From the NCBI RefSeq assembly GCF_035994945.1, contig NZ_CP108677.1, positions 1 to 64,000 of the forward strand: a stretch of 64,000 nucleotides of DNA, given 5' to 3'. Made by a program: the position numbers and the translations under genes. This DNA comes from Streptomyces sp. NBC_01216. Lineage in GTDB: Bacteria; Actinomycetota; Actinomycetes; Streptomycetales; Streptomycetaceae. This document shows, one piece after another, positions 26,457 through 35,104 of this stretch (positions are counted from its first letter, which is position 1; each line of letters opens with the position of its first letter). The notes under the pieces are model-generated. The model had not been told where the DNA came from. It made no database searches and worked only from the letters and a program-made list of their open reading frames with translations.

Positions 26457-27464
26457 CTATCGGGTCGTCTGTGACCCGGCTGGTTCGGTTGCCTGTGTGG
26501 TTCGCGGCTGGGGTGCCTTGGTGAGGGGGCGTCGGTCGAGGTAGTAGCGCATCCGTACGCCGGACCGGTCGGTTCTCCTGGGGGTTCGGTCGACGGTGGC
26601 CCTCTCCCAGCAGGCGGCAACTGCTTCGCGGAACGCGGATGCGGATTCGTCGTCCGAAGCAGCGATCTCGACCAGGACACGTTCCGGCTCCGCTGCACAT
26701 TCTTCGTCGGGATGGTCGGGGGAGTCGGCGGTAGGACGGTTGGGAAGCGTCGTGGCTGACTGCTGTTGCCGGTCATGTGGGGTGTGCGGGGCTGCTGAGG
26801 TGGCGGCGAGGATGATCTGAATCTGCTCGGCGAAGTACGGGCCGGGCAGGGGGATCTCGTATTCAGGATGGCGGGCGTAGCCAGCGGCAACGGCTGCGGA
26901 GACGTACTCCATGACGGCGCGGGCGGCCTCAGTGTGTGCGCGGCGGGCCGTAGGGGTGAGGCGGCTGAGGATGCGAAGGAACGTTGGGATGCTTTCTTCG
27001 ATGCTGGCCGTGTTGGCAGGGGTGTCGGTGGTGTCGGTCTGCTCATGCCAGAAGGCGGCTGCTTGGCGGTCGCCCAGGGCCCGGTGGTGAAGGTAGAGGC
27101 AGTAGGAGGCGGCTGTGTCTTCGGCACCGGCGGCGTACTGCCACCAGAAGCGTGCGCTGTCGCCAGCGCCGGCGAGTTCCAGAAGGCAGCCGAGAATCCA
27201 TGCGCCGCGGGGGGCGGGGACCTGGTCGGTGATGAAGTCAGAGAGCTGTCCTGGGGTGGAGCGGCTTACGGCCACTTCGCACAGCGACCGTAGGTACGCT
27301 GCCGCGGTTTCGTCTGCCAGGTCACGGCCGTAGCCCTCTGCCAGGGGCAGCGCCTCAGGCGTGGAAGGGGGGTAGGCGGTGTCCTCGTACGCGACGGTGT
27401 CTCGCGGCACCTGCACGTCGTCTAGCAGCAGGGCTCGGGCAAGGAGGTCGTCGATGGTGCTCAT
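26457..27464 (-). CDS. Hypothetical protein with DUF6207-like C terminus
   Basis: A 335-residue protein. The start ATG overlaps the stop of the upstream HTH gene (ATGA). The N-terminal 190 residues are helical with a TPR/SEL1-like feel (LGCLLELAGAGDSARFWWQYAAGAEDTAASYCLYLHHRALGDRQAAAFWHEQ), as in proteins that accompany streptomycete HTH/sigma-like regulators. A Pro/Asp-rich linker leads to residues about 265-320 reading VLVEIAASDDESASAFREAVAACWERA, then VRMRYYLD. That resembles the stand-alone DUF6207 protein at 16273, so a domain fusion is inferred. The function is unknown. Confidence 0.65.
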   Translation of the reverse strand: MSTIDDLLARALLLDDVQVPRDTVAYEDTAYPPSTPEALPLAEGYGRDLADETAAAYLRSLCEVAVSRSTPGQLSDFITDQVPAPRGAWILGCLLELAGAGDSARFWWQYAAGAEDTAASYCLYLHHRALGDRQAAAFWHEQTDTTDTPANTASIEESIPTFLRILSRLTPTARRAHTEAARAVMEYVSAAVAAGYARHPEYEIPLPGPYFAEQIQIILAATSAAPHTPHDRQQQSATTLPNRPTADSPDHPDEECAAEPERVLVEIAASDDESASAFREAVAACWERATVDRTPRRTDRSGVRMRYYLDRRPLTKAPQPRTTQATEPAGSQTTR

Positions 27465-28366
27465 TTCGGGGTGATCACTCCCGGGTTGTCATGGTGGGGG
27501 TAGATGCTCTCCAGTGCCCCTCGGGCGTGGTGGTCGTAGGCGTGAATGAGGGCGGGGGACAGGCCGGTGACCGTGGGGAGGGTGTCCTCATCAATGCCGC
27601 ACAGGTAGCGCAGGACGACGAGGTCGAGGTGGTCCTGGGGGAGGCGGCCGACGGCGTCGAAGAAGGCAGCCATCTCACCGATTTCGGCCAGACGAGTCGC
27701 CATGTCGTCGATCTGGCTCTGGGCAACGGTGGAGAACGACGCGGAACGCAGGTCGGGGTGGCCGTCGGGGTGGTGATGGGCGCGGAGCATGACGCGCGAG
27801 CGCAGCAGGCGCCATGCGTGTCGGCGGACGTCAGGGCTCGCGACGGCTTCGTCCCAGCGGAGCCAGAGGATGTCGGAGGTCTCCGCGACGACCCAGGTGG
27901 CGCGCCTGTCTTGGAGGAAGGTGCGGGCGTAGGCGGTGTAGGGCCCTCGCATTGCCTGGGTGAAGGCCTGGTGGGCCACGGGTGGTTGTTCCTGCGTCAG
28001 GTACTGGACCTCGTGTATGCGTTCCTCGATCCACGTCTGGGGCTTGTTGGCTTCGCGGGCAGCCCCGGCCCACAGTCGGCGCAGTGGCCAGACGGGAAGG
28101 TCCAGGGCACGCACCACGCTGTAGGTGATCTCCCAGGTGGGGTAGTACTCCATGCCGCGCAGGAGGGCGGAGATACGGGTCTTGGAGTAGCCGGTGAGGC
28201 CGACGAGTTCGTCGAGAGTGAGGCGGGAGGCGGCCAGGCGGTTGCGTACCGGTTTCAGCCATGCCTGGTGGCAGGCGCCCGCCTGTTGTGAGATCGGCCC
28301 CTGCTTGCGGCCTCGCCGGCTCGGTTCCTCTGCCTTGGGCTGCTCCGGGACGGACGGTGGGGTCAT
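27461..28366 (-). CDS. HTH regulator with sigma-region-4-like C terminus
   Basis: A 301-residue protein. ATG 28366 has GGAGGAG upstream. Residues about 45-110 are an XRE-like helix-turn-helix (LTLDELVGLTGYSKTRISALLRGMEYYPTWEI). The middle is helical. The C-terminal roughly 60 residues (FDAVGRLPQDHLDLVVLRYLCGIDEDTLPTV then SPALIHAYDHHARGALE) resemble sigma-70 region 4. It overlaps both neighbours by ATGA-type junctions in a three-gene operon. Probably a DNA-binding regulator. Confidence 0.72.
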   Translation of the reverse strand: MTPPSVPEQPKAEEPSRRGRKQGPISQQAGACHQAWLKPVRNRLAASRLTLDELVGLTGYSKTRISALLRGMEYYPTWEITYSVVRALDLPVWPLRRLWAGAAREANKPQTWIEERIHEVQYLTQEQPPVAHQAFTQAMRGPYTAYARTFLQDRRATWVVAETSDILWLRWDEAVASPDVRRHAWRLLRSRVMLRAHHHPDGHPDLRSASFSTVAQSQIDDMATRLAEIGEMAAFFDAVGRLPQDHLDLVVLRYLCGIDEDTLPTVTGLSPALIHAYDHHARGALESIYPHHDNPGVITPK

Positions 28367-28587
28367 CGCAGTGGCTCCTCCGGCCCGGCCGTGGCCGGCG
28401 GGGAGTCCACGGCGTCGGCGCGCCGTGTCTCCGTGCCGGTGAAGGCGACGACGATCTGCTGCACGAGCAGGCCGAGCGAGGGCAGCAGCGCGGCTACAGC
28501 CGCGAGTTGCCCCAGTACGGTCATGACCGTGCTCCACGCGAGGATTGTCGCCAGCACGGCAACGATCCACTTCTGCTTCTTGGGCAT
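28363..28587 (-). CDS. Small membrane protein
   Basis: A 74-residue protein. ATG 28587 follows AGGGGAA. The basic N terminus MPKKQKW is followed by two hydrophobic segments (IVAVLATILAWSTVMTVLG and AAVAALLPSLGLLVQQIVVAF), then a polar tail. Its stop overlaps the start of the HTH gene, making it the first gene of the operon. It may sense or localise with the regulator, but this is inference only. Confidence 0.65.
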   Translation of the reverse strand: MPKKQKWIVAVLATILAWSTVMTVLGQLAAVAALLPSLGLLVQQIVVAFTGTETRRADAVDSPPATAGPEEPLR

Positions 28588-28943
28588 CGCACCATTCCCC
28601 TGAACTGGGTCCGTCTGAAAGGGCCTTCCGTGGCGGTGCTGACGCGCCGCGGGGGCTGGATCCAGCATGGTGTGCCGACCGTCAACCACTCAACGTGATC
28701 ATGGAGTTACGGAACAATGCCGTCAGGGGTGGGGAGGCGTCCCGCTCTCAATACGCCACGACGCTCCGCGGTGAGGGCAAAACAGTGCTAAACGAACTCT
28801 TTTGACGGCGAAAATGCACATCGTCTTGCGGCACCCCCGGCTGGGCGCACCATGGAGGCGGGCGCCCTTGAGGCGTCGGACCTTCCCGTCTGGAAGGCCG
28901 TGCTGTCCCTTCGTGCTGAAGAACGACCGGAGGGGACTGCATT

Positions 28944-28974
28944 GCTCCCGCCCGCCCTCGTGCCGGGCGGGAGC
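28944..28974. terminator. 11-bp stem-loop
   Basis: GCTCCCGCCCG pairs with CGGGCGGGAGC across a 9-base loop. It sits in a gene-poor stretch (28588-29182). No intact gene ends here. Confidence 0.45.
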
Positions 28975-29137
28975 CTTCGTCGAGCTGTTGAAGGGCAGCG
29001 TTTTGACCAGTGGGCGCCGCTGCCGTCGATGCCGCCTGCGACACCAGCCGTAGATGGCCACCCTGCCCGGCTGGATCCCCTCTCGATATCGCTGGCTTGC
29101 GCGCGTGAAGGTGGCTTCGGCGGTCCCTGAAATGCGA

Positions 29138-29184
29138 GAAGGCCCGTGCCCCCCAGCGGCGATTCGCCGGGGGCACGGGCCTTC
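29138..29184. terminator. 16-bp stem-loop terminator
   Basis: GAAGGCCCGTGCCCCC pairs with GGGGGCACGGGCCTTC. It is at the 3' edge of a doubtful minus-strand frame and downstream of the nine-gene operon, whose last gene ends at 29511. Confidence 0.7.
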
Positions 29185-29458
29185 AATGTGCTGGTCGTGT
29201 GGTCAGACCACCAGGTCGCGGGTGCGCCGTGGTCAGGGTTGGGGATGTGGCGGCGGTCGTCTGCGCGGCGGGGTGCCGCATGGTGGTGATCAAGACGGCT
29301 CCGGGCTCGGCGGGCGGTGCCCGGACCGTACGCCACGTGTCGCCCCCCTCGCATTCCACGGTCGTGGTCCGGGCCCGGATATGGAGGAAGATGCTGTGAG
29401 TCAGGACTGCGCGCGGGGTGCGGGGGATGGGCTCCGGTGGACCGTCGGCCGGGGGCAC
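29183..29458 (-). CDS. Doubtful small ORF
   Basis: A 91-codon minus-strand frame ending exactly at the terminator at 29138-29184. The stretch TTTVECEGGDTWRTVRAPPAEPGAVLITTM looks somewhat protein-like, the rest is Pro/Thr-rich. The start is unclear and no family is recognised. It is listed mainly because terminator placement suggests something is expressed here. Confidence 0.25.
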   Translation of the reverse strand: MPPADGPPEPIPRTPRAVLTHSIFLHIRARTTTVECEGGDTWRTVRAPPAEPGAVLITTMRHPAAQTTAATSPTLTTAHPRPGGLTTRPAH

Positions 29459-29510
29459 GGGTAAGGGTGCCGCCAGCCGTGAGCGCGGCCATGGACGCTG
29501 TGAGCATGAC

Positions 29511-30608
29511 TCAGCGGGCCAGGTTGGCGAGGAAGGACTCGGCTGCCGACCACGGGGTCAGCTCGATGCCGAAGCCGCTGTGGGCATCGGGGCCTTGGAT
29601 GTGGACCAACCGGCCGGACAGGTAGACGACGTCGCCGGTGCGGAACGCACCGGTGTACGCACCGAGGTAGCTGCGAAGGTGGGTGATCCGGCGGGCGAAC
29701 ACGGACGGCTCGTCGACCGTGGATTCCGTGACCGTGTCCACTTCGATCCCGTAGAGCGCCGGCGTGACCAGGCCTTCGGAGTGATCCGTGATACGGGCAA
29801 GGACGGAGATCGCCCCCACCTCCTTGGCAACCACCCCGGCGAACGTCCTGTCGCCGTCGGCCCTCAGCGGCTCGCAGTTGATGTGGGCCCCCGCTCCGGC
29901 TGTCAGTCCCTGCAGTTTGCGGGCCTCCTGACGCATGAGCGCGTCGAAGCTTCCTCCCACCATGTACTTGGCGCGCCGGACGTACAGCCGGGTGAGGGTC
30001 TCGCCCTCGTAGGGGTGGATGAGGGCACGTTCGGCGAACAGTGCTTGCGCGGCCTCGTAGCCGTGCGGCCCGTAGCAGACCAGATCGATGTCGGAGCGGG
30101 CGTTGCAGGCGCCGACGAGGAAGGACCCGGTCACGCCGATGACGTCCGCAGCGCCGGCCGCGACGATCCAGTTGATGATGGCGAGCAGGTCGTCGCCGAC
30201 CGCTGTTTGGTCCAGGAGGCCGGGGGCCTGGTGCAGTGCGGTGAGGGTCTGGCGGCAGGAGTAGTGGGTGATGATCTCCTCGCGGGGCACGCCGGTGATG
30301 ACGCATCCCACGGCGGGGGAGTAGATGTAGCACTCGGGCCGGTCGGCGAGGATCCCGAACGCTTTGGACACGACGCTGTTTTGCCGGTACGTCCGGCCGA
30401 ACAGCACCCGGTCGCCGCGGTCGTCCGGGTAGTACTTGACGTACCCCAGGAAGTGCGTGCCGGGATGGACATCGCCGACGACTTTGAAGATCACCCCGGC
30501 GCGGTCCAGGAGGTAGTCGCGGTCACGGATGGTCGCCAGCGCTGTGCCCAGCGGCGAACTCTTCGAGCCGGAGGAAGAGGGCGGTATCGACCGTCCCGGT
30601 GCGCTCAT
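29511..30608 (-). CDS. Nucleotidyltransferase-fold protein
   Basis: A 365-residue protein, last of a nine-gene operon; it overlaps the kinase gene by 86 bases. Residues about 155-185 carry the polymerase-beta-type nucleotidyltransferase motif GVTGSFLVG ... SDIDLVCYG (GS motif and DxD metal ligands). An N-terminal roughly 130-residue domain (VLFGRTYRQNSVVSKAFGILADRPECYIYSP) and a C-terminal beta-rich domain are unfamiliar. It could transfer a nucleotide to a small molecule, RNA or protein. The neighbouring kinase, phosphatase and synthetase-like genes suggest a shared pathway, but the substrate is unknown. Confidence 0.72.
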   Translation of the reverse strand: MSAPGRSIPPSSSGSKSSPLGTALATIRDRDYLLDRAGVIFKVVGDVHPGTHFLGYVKYYPDDRGDRVLFGRTYRQNSVVSKAFGILADRPECYIYSPAVGCVITGVPREEIITHYSCRQTLTALHQAPGLLDQTAVGDDLLAIINWIVAAGAADVIGVTGSFLVGACNARSDIDLVCYGPHGYEAAQALFAERALIHPYEGETLTRLYVRRAKYMVGGSFDALMRQEARKLQGLTAGAGAHINCEPLRADGDRTFAGVVAKEVGAISVLARITDHSEGLVTPALYGIEVDTVTESTVDEPSVFARRITHLRSYLGAYTGAFRTGDVVYLSGRLVHIQGPDAHSGFGIELTPWSAAESFLANLAR

Positions 30609-31464
30609 ACTGCTCGAGTCCCTTCGTGAAGAGATGGCGGCGGTACTGCCACTTCAGGTGCTTGTCCGTACGGGAGGGGTCGGTGGGCCGCATCAGGGCG
30701 AGGAAGAACAGGGCCTTGACGAGCAGGTATGCGCCCAGGTTCTGGCTGACCGGCTGTCCGGTTGCGGTCAGGCTCGCGTCGTCCAGCACGGCGGTGTAGC
30801 GGCGCCGCTGGCCGGGGCTGGCGGTGTAGCCCTTGCTGCCGCCCTTGAAGGCGATGATTTCCAGGGCCGGGAGGACGTCGTATCCGAGTGGCACCAGGCC
30901 GTGGTGCTGCCAGTCGATGACCCCGGCCGGAAGGACGTTGGGCAGGCCGTAATCGAGGTGGCCCGCCGCCAGGGGAACCGTGCCAAGGCGGTCCAGCGCG
31001 TGATCGAGCGCGGCGTGCGTCCGGGTGTTGTCCAGGTCGGGGTTCTCCTGGAAGACGTTCTGGGTGAACCCGGCGCTGTCCAGCCACTGCCGCAGTGAGC
31101 CGGGCGTGGGCTGGACGAGGTGGGCGGCCTGGGCGCGCAGCAGCCGGGCGGCGACCTGTGCGGCGGTGTCGGCGACGTCGTCGGCCAGAGCACGGCCGCC
31201 GTCCAGGGACGCCACCGCCCGGTCGTGCAGCGTCTGGTCGCCCAGCGACTCCTCCACGACGTAGTACTGGCCGTCGTCGGTGACGCCCTCCTCCAGGACG
31301 TGCGGGACCGGGTAGTTAAGGTCGGCGATCCGGCGCTGGAATTCTGCCTCCGCTTGGAGCTCGGCTCCGCCAGTGCGCCGGTAGCGCGTTCCGTCGGCGG
31401 AGACGTACACCACTCCGTCGGCGGCAGTCCGCTTCTTGACGAACTGCCAGTTGTTCTCGTTCAT
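30523..31464 (-). CDS. APH-like phosphotransferase/kinase
   Basis: A 313-residue aminoglycoside-phosphotransferase/choline-kinase-fold protein. The ATG overlaps the previous stop (TGATG) and has GGAGGAG upstream. N-lobe features: VVYVSADGTRYRRTGG, a Glu-rich helix and YYVVEESL hinge. The catalytic loop GHLDYGLPNVL keeps His-x-Asp and Asn, and VIDWQHHG gives the metal-binding Asp. It would phosphorylate a small molecule or act as a resistance kinase. It is the eighth gene of the operon. Confidence 0.78.
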   Translation of the reverse strand: MNENNWQFVKKRTAADGVVYVSADGTRYRRTGGAELQAEAEFQRRIADLNYPVPHVLEEGVTDDGQYYVVEESLGDQTLHDRAVASLDGGRALADDVADTAAQVAARLLRAQAAHLVQPTPGSLRQWLDSAGFTQNVFQENPDLDNTRTHAALDHALDRLGTVPLAAGHLDYGLPNVLPAGVIDWQHHGLVPLGYDVLPALEIIAFKGGSKGYTASPGQRRRYTAVLDDASLTATGQPVSQNLGAYLLVKALFFLALMRPTDPSRTDKHLKWQYRRHLFTKGLEQYERTGTVDTALFLRLEEFAAGHSAGDHP

Positions 31465-32618
31465 CAGCTCTCTCCTCCCGGCTCCTCTGCGAAGCCGTGG
31501 ATGACCGGGTACTCGGGGATGGCCCGGGACAGGATCCGGACGTCCATGACCCAGCGCATATCACCCGCCGCGACGTGGCGCCGAAGTTCGGCGCGGGCGT
31601 CACTCCCGGGTGTGTCCGGCCGGGTCAGGTGGGCGCGGCGCCAGAACTTCAGCAGGCCCGGGAGCTGGGCCGCGGTGATGCCCGCCCGGATGTGTAGTGA
31701 GCACAGGGGCAGGAACCAGGTGAGGAACAGCTCTCGTAGCGCCGGGCTGACGCGGTGCACCTCGCACAGCCGCTCCAGCGTCGCGGTGTCGTCGTACGGG
31801 ATGCGCCCGTGCAACGCGTACCGCAGCCGCGATCCGTTGTGCCTGCGGAACGGTGCCCCGTAGGCAGCGACGTTCACCGCGGCGTTCTCGGTGACCGTCA
31901 TCACCGGCTGCCCGGCACCGTGCCGGGCGGCGGCGGCCAGCACGGCGATGTGCACGCCGACCCGCGGGTCCAGGACCAGGCCGTCGAGCCCGAGCGGCGC
32001 GAGGCTGATGCCGTGGTCGCGGGTGCGGGACAGGATCAGCCGCTCCGGGACGTTCTGCGCGATGGTCAGCAGATGCCCTGGTGGCTTGGCGTGGTGGGCG
32101 TGGAAGTCATCACGCGCGAGCACCGGCGTGCCGGGGGACCGGTCCCAGACCAGCAACCGCCGAGTGTGCGGCCGGGAGCCCTGGTGCCCGCACGCCCGGC
32201 AGGCGTGGGCGACCGTGCCGGTCATGTGGCCGCAGCGGGTGCAGAGACGGACCGCGACGGGAGTGAGGGTCAGGACCCTGTCCTGCAGGAGGCGCTCGGT
32301 CATCTCCAGCGCGAGGGCGGCCACGACGGGCGCGGTGTCGGTGAGAACGCCACCGGACGGAGCCGCTCCCGGTACGTACTTCGCGGCGATCGCGCGCTCC
32401 TCCCGCTCCTGCCGTCCGACGGTGCCACGGTCCGGGGCGTCGCGGTGGCGCAGGTCTCCGGCCAAGGTGGCGGTGTTCCACAGATGCGGGACCGGCCCGG
32501 TACCGAGGAGGGCGTTGAGCGCGTCGGCCGCGCGGATGCCAGCCGCCTTGCCCGGCCGTTCGGCGAGGGTGAAGGGGCCGTTCTGCACGGGCCCGTTGAG
32601 GTACAGCACGTTGTTCAT
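31464..32618 (-). CDS. Divergent methionyl-tRNA-synthetase-like protein lacking HIGH/KMSKS
   Basis: A 384-residue protein with GAGGAGG before its ATG. The start YLNGPVQNGPFTLAERPGKA resembles the MetRS opening Y.NGPxHxGH, but the HIGH histidines are missing. A zinc knuckle CTRCGHMTGTVAHACRACG matches the MetRS connective Zn site. SRTRDHGISLAPLGLDGLVLDPRVGVHIA resembles the MetRS block SRDxxWGIPxP..G...YVW. KMSKS is not seen and the protein is shorter than a MetRS (usually over 500 residues), without an evident anticodon-binding domain. It may bind an aminoacyl-like ligand or tRNA, but catalysis is doubtful. The homology is my reading by eye. Confidence 0.55.
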   Translation of the reverse strand: MNNVLYLNGPVQNGPFTLAERPGKAAGIRAADALNALLGTGPVPHLWNTATLAGDLRHRDAPDRGTVGRQEREERAIAAKYVPGAAPSGGVLTDTAPVVAALALEMTERLLQDRVLTLTPVAVRLCTRCGHMTGTVAHACRACGHQGSRPHTRRLLVWDRSPGTPVLARDDFHAHHAKPPGHLLTIAQNVPERLILSRTRDHGISLAPLGLDGLVLDPRVGVHIAVLAAAARHGAGQPVMTVTENAAVNVAAYGAPFRRHNGSRLRYALHGRIPYDDTATLERLCEVHRVSPALRELFLTWFLPLCSLHIRAGITAAQLPGLLKFWRRAHLTRPDTPGSDARAELRRHVAAGDMRWVMDVRILSRAIPEYPVIHGFAEEPGGES

Positions 32619-32631
32619 GGCCGCGGCCTCC

Positions 32632-33291
32632 TCAGCAGTCCGGCTGGATGGTGCTGCGGGCGTGGAACAGGCCGTCGATCTGCTCGTAGACCAGGACGGC
32701 GGCGTTGGGTGTCTTGTGCTCCCGGGCCTCGTCGACCAGTTCTGTCACCGGCCGGCGCTCCAGGACCGCGCGCAGCGCGAGGATCGCGGTGTGGTGCGTG
32801 AACGCCACGACATTCGCTGCGGAGGCGGTGTGCAGGCCGTCGACGAACGCCGTGGCCCGCCGCAGGACGCCGCCCGCGAGGGACTCCCCACCGTCGCCCG
32901 GGGGCGTCCACAGGTGCTTGCGGGTCTGCCGGTCCTCCGCCCCCTCGGGGTAGGTGGCGTACAGCTCGTGTTTGGTCATGTAGGTGGCTGCGCCGTAGTG
33001 CTGCTCGTTGAGGAGCGCGGTCACTTCGTAGGGCAGGCCGGGCAGAGCGAGTTCGGCGGTGTCGAGGGCGCGGCGGTACTGCGAGGTGCGGATCGCCGGG
33101 TCGGGTCCGGTCAGGTCCCGCAGCGTCTGCCGCAGCCACAGGCACTGGTGGAAGCCTCGGGGAGTGAGGCCGACGATGTCCCGGGACAGGGCATGCGCGG
33201 CTGGCCCGGTCCACGGGCGGGGGTTCTCGTAGAAGCCGGTGTACTTGGTGGCGTTCTCAATCGATTCGGCGTGACGAACAAGGAAGAGCAT
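32632..33291 (-). CDS. Histidine phosphatase (phosphoglycerate-mutase-like)
   Basis: A 219-residue protein. ATG 33291 is preferred because GAGG lies 6 bases upstream; another ATG is at 33297. The N terminus MLFLVRHAES holds the RHA phosphohistidine motif. Further on come TSQYRRALDTAEL (second conserved Arg) and AFTHHTAILAL (second catalytic His). The family hydrolyses phosphate esters on metabolites or proteins. It overlaps the HNH gene by 35 bases and is 13 bases from the MetRS-like gene. Confidence 0.8.
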   Translation of the reverse strand: MLFLVRHAESIENATKYTGFYENPRPWTGPAAHALSRDIVGLTPRGFHQCLWLRQTLRDLTGPDPAIRTSQYRRALDTAELALPGLPYEVTALLNEQHYGAATYMTKHELYATYPEGAEDRQTRKHLWTPPGDGGESLAGGVLRRATAFVDGLHTASAANVVAFTHHTAILALRAVLERRPVTELVDEAREHKTPNAAVLVYEQIDGLFHARSTIQPDC

Positions 33292-33757
33292 CGTCATCCT
33301 CTTCAGGTTCAGGGAAGGGGAGTTGGTGAAGCGTGGCCGTGCGGGTGCGGTCCCGGATGGGGCGCGGCGGGGTGGGCGGCTCTGTGCGGGTGAGCGCGGT
33401 CTCGGGGAGGAGTCCGAGCTGTCCGGCGGCCGCCGTACGGGCGGCGAGGGTGATGGAGCGGGTGATCCGGTGGTGTCCGTGGTCGATGCGCAGGTGGCAG
33501 AGCTGGCAGGCGGCGAGCAGGTTCGTCTCTCGCACGTCTTCGGGGGTGTGGTTGAGGTGGGCGGTGGTGAGGCCGACCACGGACCCGGTATCGGGGTGGA
33601 TCTCCTCGTGGACGGCGGGGCAGCGGCCGCCGGGGTGCGCCAGGCCGCACTGGCCTGTGCACTCGCAGCGGCCGCGGGCCCGCTCGAACCGGATCCGCGC
33701 GCTGATCTCGTTCCAGTCGCGCGGGTAGCGGTGCAGGTTCTCGGGACGGATGGGCAC
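33257..33757 (-). CDS. HNH-endonuclease-like zinc protein
   Basis: A 166-residue protein; GTG 33757 follows GGAG. Cysteines in CECTGQC and CQLCHLRID, with TTAHLNHTPEDVRETNLLAACQLCHLR between them, give the HNH pattern (His, Asn, His with a Cys4 zinc site). Such proteins are phage-like or plasmid nucleases. The C-terminal third is Pro/Arg-rich and extends over the start of the phosphatase gene. Fifth gene of the operon. Confidence 0.7.
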   Translation of the reverse strand: MPIRPENLHRYPRDWNEISARIRFERARGRCECTGQCGLAHPGGRCPAVHEEIHPDTGSVVGLTTAHLNHTPEDVRETNLLAACQLCHLRIDHGHHRITRSITLAARTAAAGQLGLLPETALTRTEPPTPPRPIRDRTRTATLHQLPFPEPEEDDDALPCSSRRID

Positions 33758-33767
33758 GGCGGCTCCG

Positions 33768-34256
33768 CTACTCGCCGCCGGCGGCCTGGCGCTGCTCGAA
33801 GGCTTCGAGCAGCTCGCCCAGGTCGTTCGGCTCGGGCGCGGTGCCGACCCACGTGCCGTCTTCGGTGAAGACCTCCACGTCGGTGGTGTCGGCGTCGAAC
33901 CAGCAGACGTACGGCCCGTACCGCTCGATGAGGGCCGTGGCGACGGCGGCCGGGTCAGTCATCAGCGGCGCGGTTTCCAGCACGGTGAGCGCGGTGACGA
34001 CCAGCCACATCGGCTCGTCCGGTGTGCGGGGGAGCCGGAGGTAGCCGGTGACGCGGAGCTTGTCGCCGGGGACCAGGTCGTGGATGACCGCGTGCGCCAG
34101 CTCCGCGTCGGCGACGCTGCACGGCAGGATCATCTCGTCCGTGCGCTCGTCCGTCGGGGAGACGGTGAGGCGGAACCGCGCCGTCGACCCGTGCAGGTCA
34201 CCCGGCACGGTCTCTTCGTCCAGGAAGCCGTCCAGCGCTATCGCGTCGTCGCCCAT
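33768..34256 (-). CDS. OB-fold-like hypothetical protein
   Basis: A 162-residue acidic protein. ATG 34256 follows the Lsr2-domain gene by 3 bases. Residues 1-90 (LHGSTARFRLTVSP, ELAHAVIHDLVPGDKLRVTGYLRLPRTPDEPMWLVVTALTVLE) resemble an SSB-like OB fold. The tail is Asp/Glu-rich (TDVEVFTEDGTWVG). It may bind single-stranded nucleic acid. The assignment is weak. Confidence 0.6.
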   Translation of the reverse strand: MGDDAIALDGFLDEETVPGDLHGSTARFRLTVSPTDERTDEMILPCSVADAELAHAVIHDLVPGDKLRVTGYLRLPRTPDEPMWLVVTALTVLETAPLMTDPAAVATALIERYGPYVCWFDADTTDVEVFTEDGTWVGTAPEPNDLGELLEAFEQRQAAGGE

Positions 34257-34259
34257 GGG

Positions 34260-35102
34260 TCAGCCAGCCTTCCGGACCGGCGTCTGGTGGGCGGCGTCGT
34301 ACGCCTCCAGGACCGCCTTGCGCACCATGCCCGCGTCGGCAACCTGGTGGCCGTTGGCGCGCGCCCACGTCCTGATGGCGGCGAGCTCCTCCCGGGTGCG
34401 GCCGCTGCCCAGGCCCGAGCGGATGGGGGTGGGCGCGGTGGCGGCCGCCGTGGTGGTGCGGGTGCCGGCCTTCACGGTGCGCAGCTCCTCCTGCGCCTTC
34501 TCCAGTTCGGCCTTGGCCTTGGCCACCTTCGCCTCCGCCTCGCGCTGCGCGGCCTCGCTGTCGCGGCGCTCGGTCAGCTCGGACAGGTCGGCGGTGATGC
34601 GGGCGGCGCGGCTGCGGACCGAGGCGGCCGGGTGCGCGGCCGCCCAGTCGAGCAGTTCCTGGATCTCGTTGGAGACGGCGAGCGGGACGACCGGGACTTC
34701 GATGCCCGGGGCGTCGGCGGCCGTGCGGGGCAGTCCGAGGACGTGGCTGGCGAGGAGGTCGCTGAGTTCGGTCTCGCTCAGGCCGGTGGCCTCGCGGATG
34801 GCCTGCTCGGTGTCGCCGTTGTTGTGCATGGAGATCGCCATGGCCTCGTGCGCGGACAGGGCCGGGGCGGCGGGGGTGTTCGTCATCGTGGGTGCGTCTC
34901 CGGTTTCCGGGATGAGGGGGAGCAGGGCGGTGAGGGTGTCGGTGTCGGTGGGCAGCCCGAGGACGTCCAGGAGCAGCACCATGTCGTCCTTGTCGCGGGA
35001 GCTGCGGGCGGTGACCCGGGCCGCGGCGGCGAGCTGCTGCTGCGGGTTCGGGTCCAGGGGCAGCGCTTCGGCCTCGAGGGCTTCGGTCCAGTCGGTGAAC
35101 AC
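34260..35102 (-). CDS. Lsr2-domain DNA-binding protein
   Basis: A 280-residue protein; GTG 35102 lies 2 bases after the WhiB stop. Residues about 65-160 include an HTH-like block (AIREATGLSETELSDLLASHVLG). A Glu/Ala/Lys coiled coil spans roughly 165-210. The C terminus RTREELAAIRTWARANGHQVADAGMV then VLEAYDAAH is the Lsr2 minor-groove-binding domain, with an arginine/glycine motif shortly before it. Lsr2 silences AT-rich foreign DNA; this long variant may be a plasmid-borne silencer or regulator of the operon. Confidence 0.75.
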   Translation of the reverse strand: MFTDWTEALEAEALPLDPNPQQQLAAAARVTARSSRDKDDMVLLLDVLGLPTDTDTLTALLPLIPETGDAPTMTNTPAAPALSAHEAMAISMHNNGDTEQAIREATGLSETELSDLLASHVLGLPRTAADAPGIEVPVVPLAVSNEIQELLDWAAAHPAASVRSRAARITADLSELTERRDSEAAQREAEAKVAKAKAELEKAQEELRTVKAGTRTTTAAATAPTPIRSGLGSGRTREELAAIRTWARANGHQVADAGMVRKAVLEAYDAAHQTPVRKAG

Positions 35103-35104
35103 GG

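Noticed and set aside
28590..29130. Small frames between the HTH operon and the nine-gene operon
   Set aside because: None has a good start with protein-like content; only hairpins were retained.
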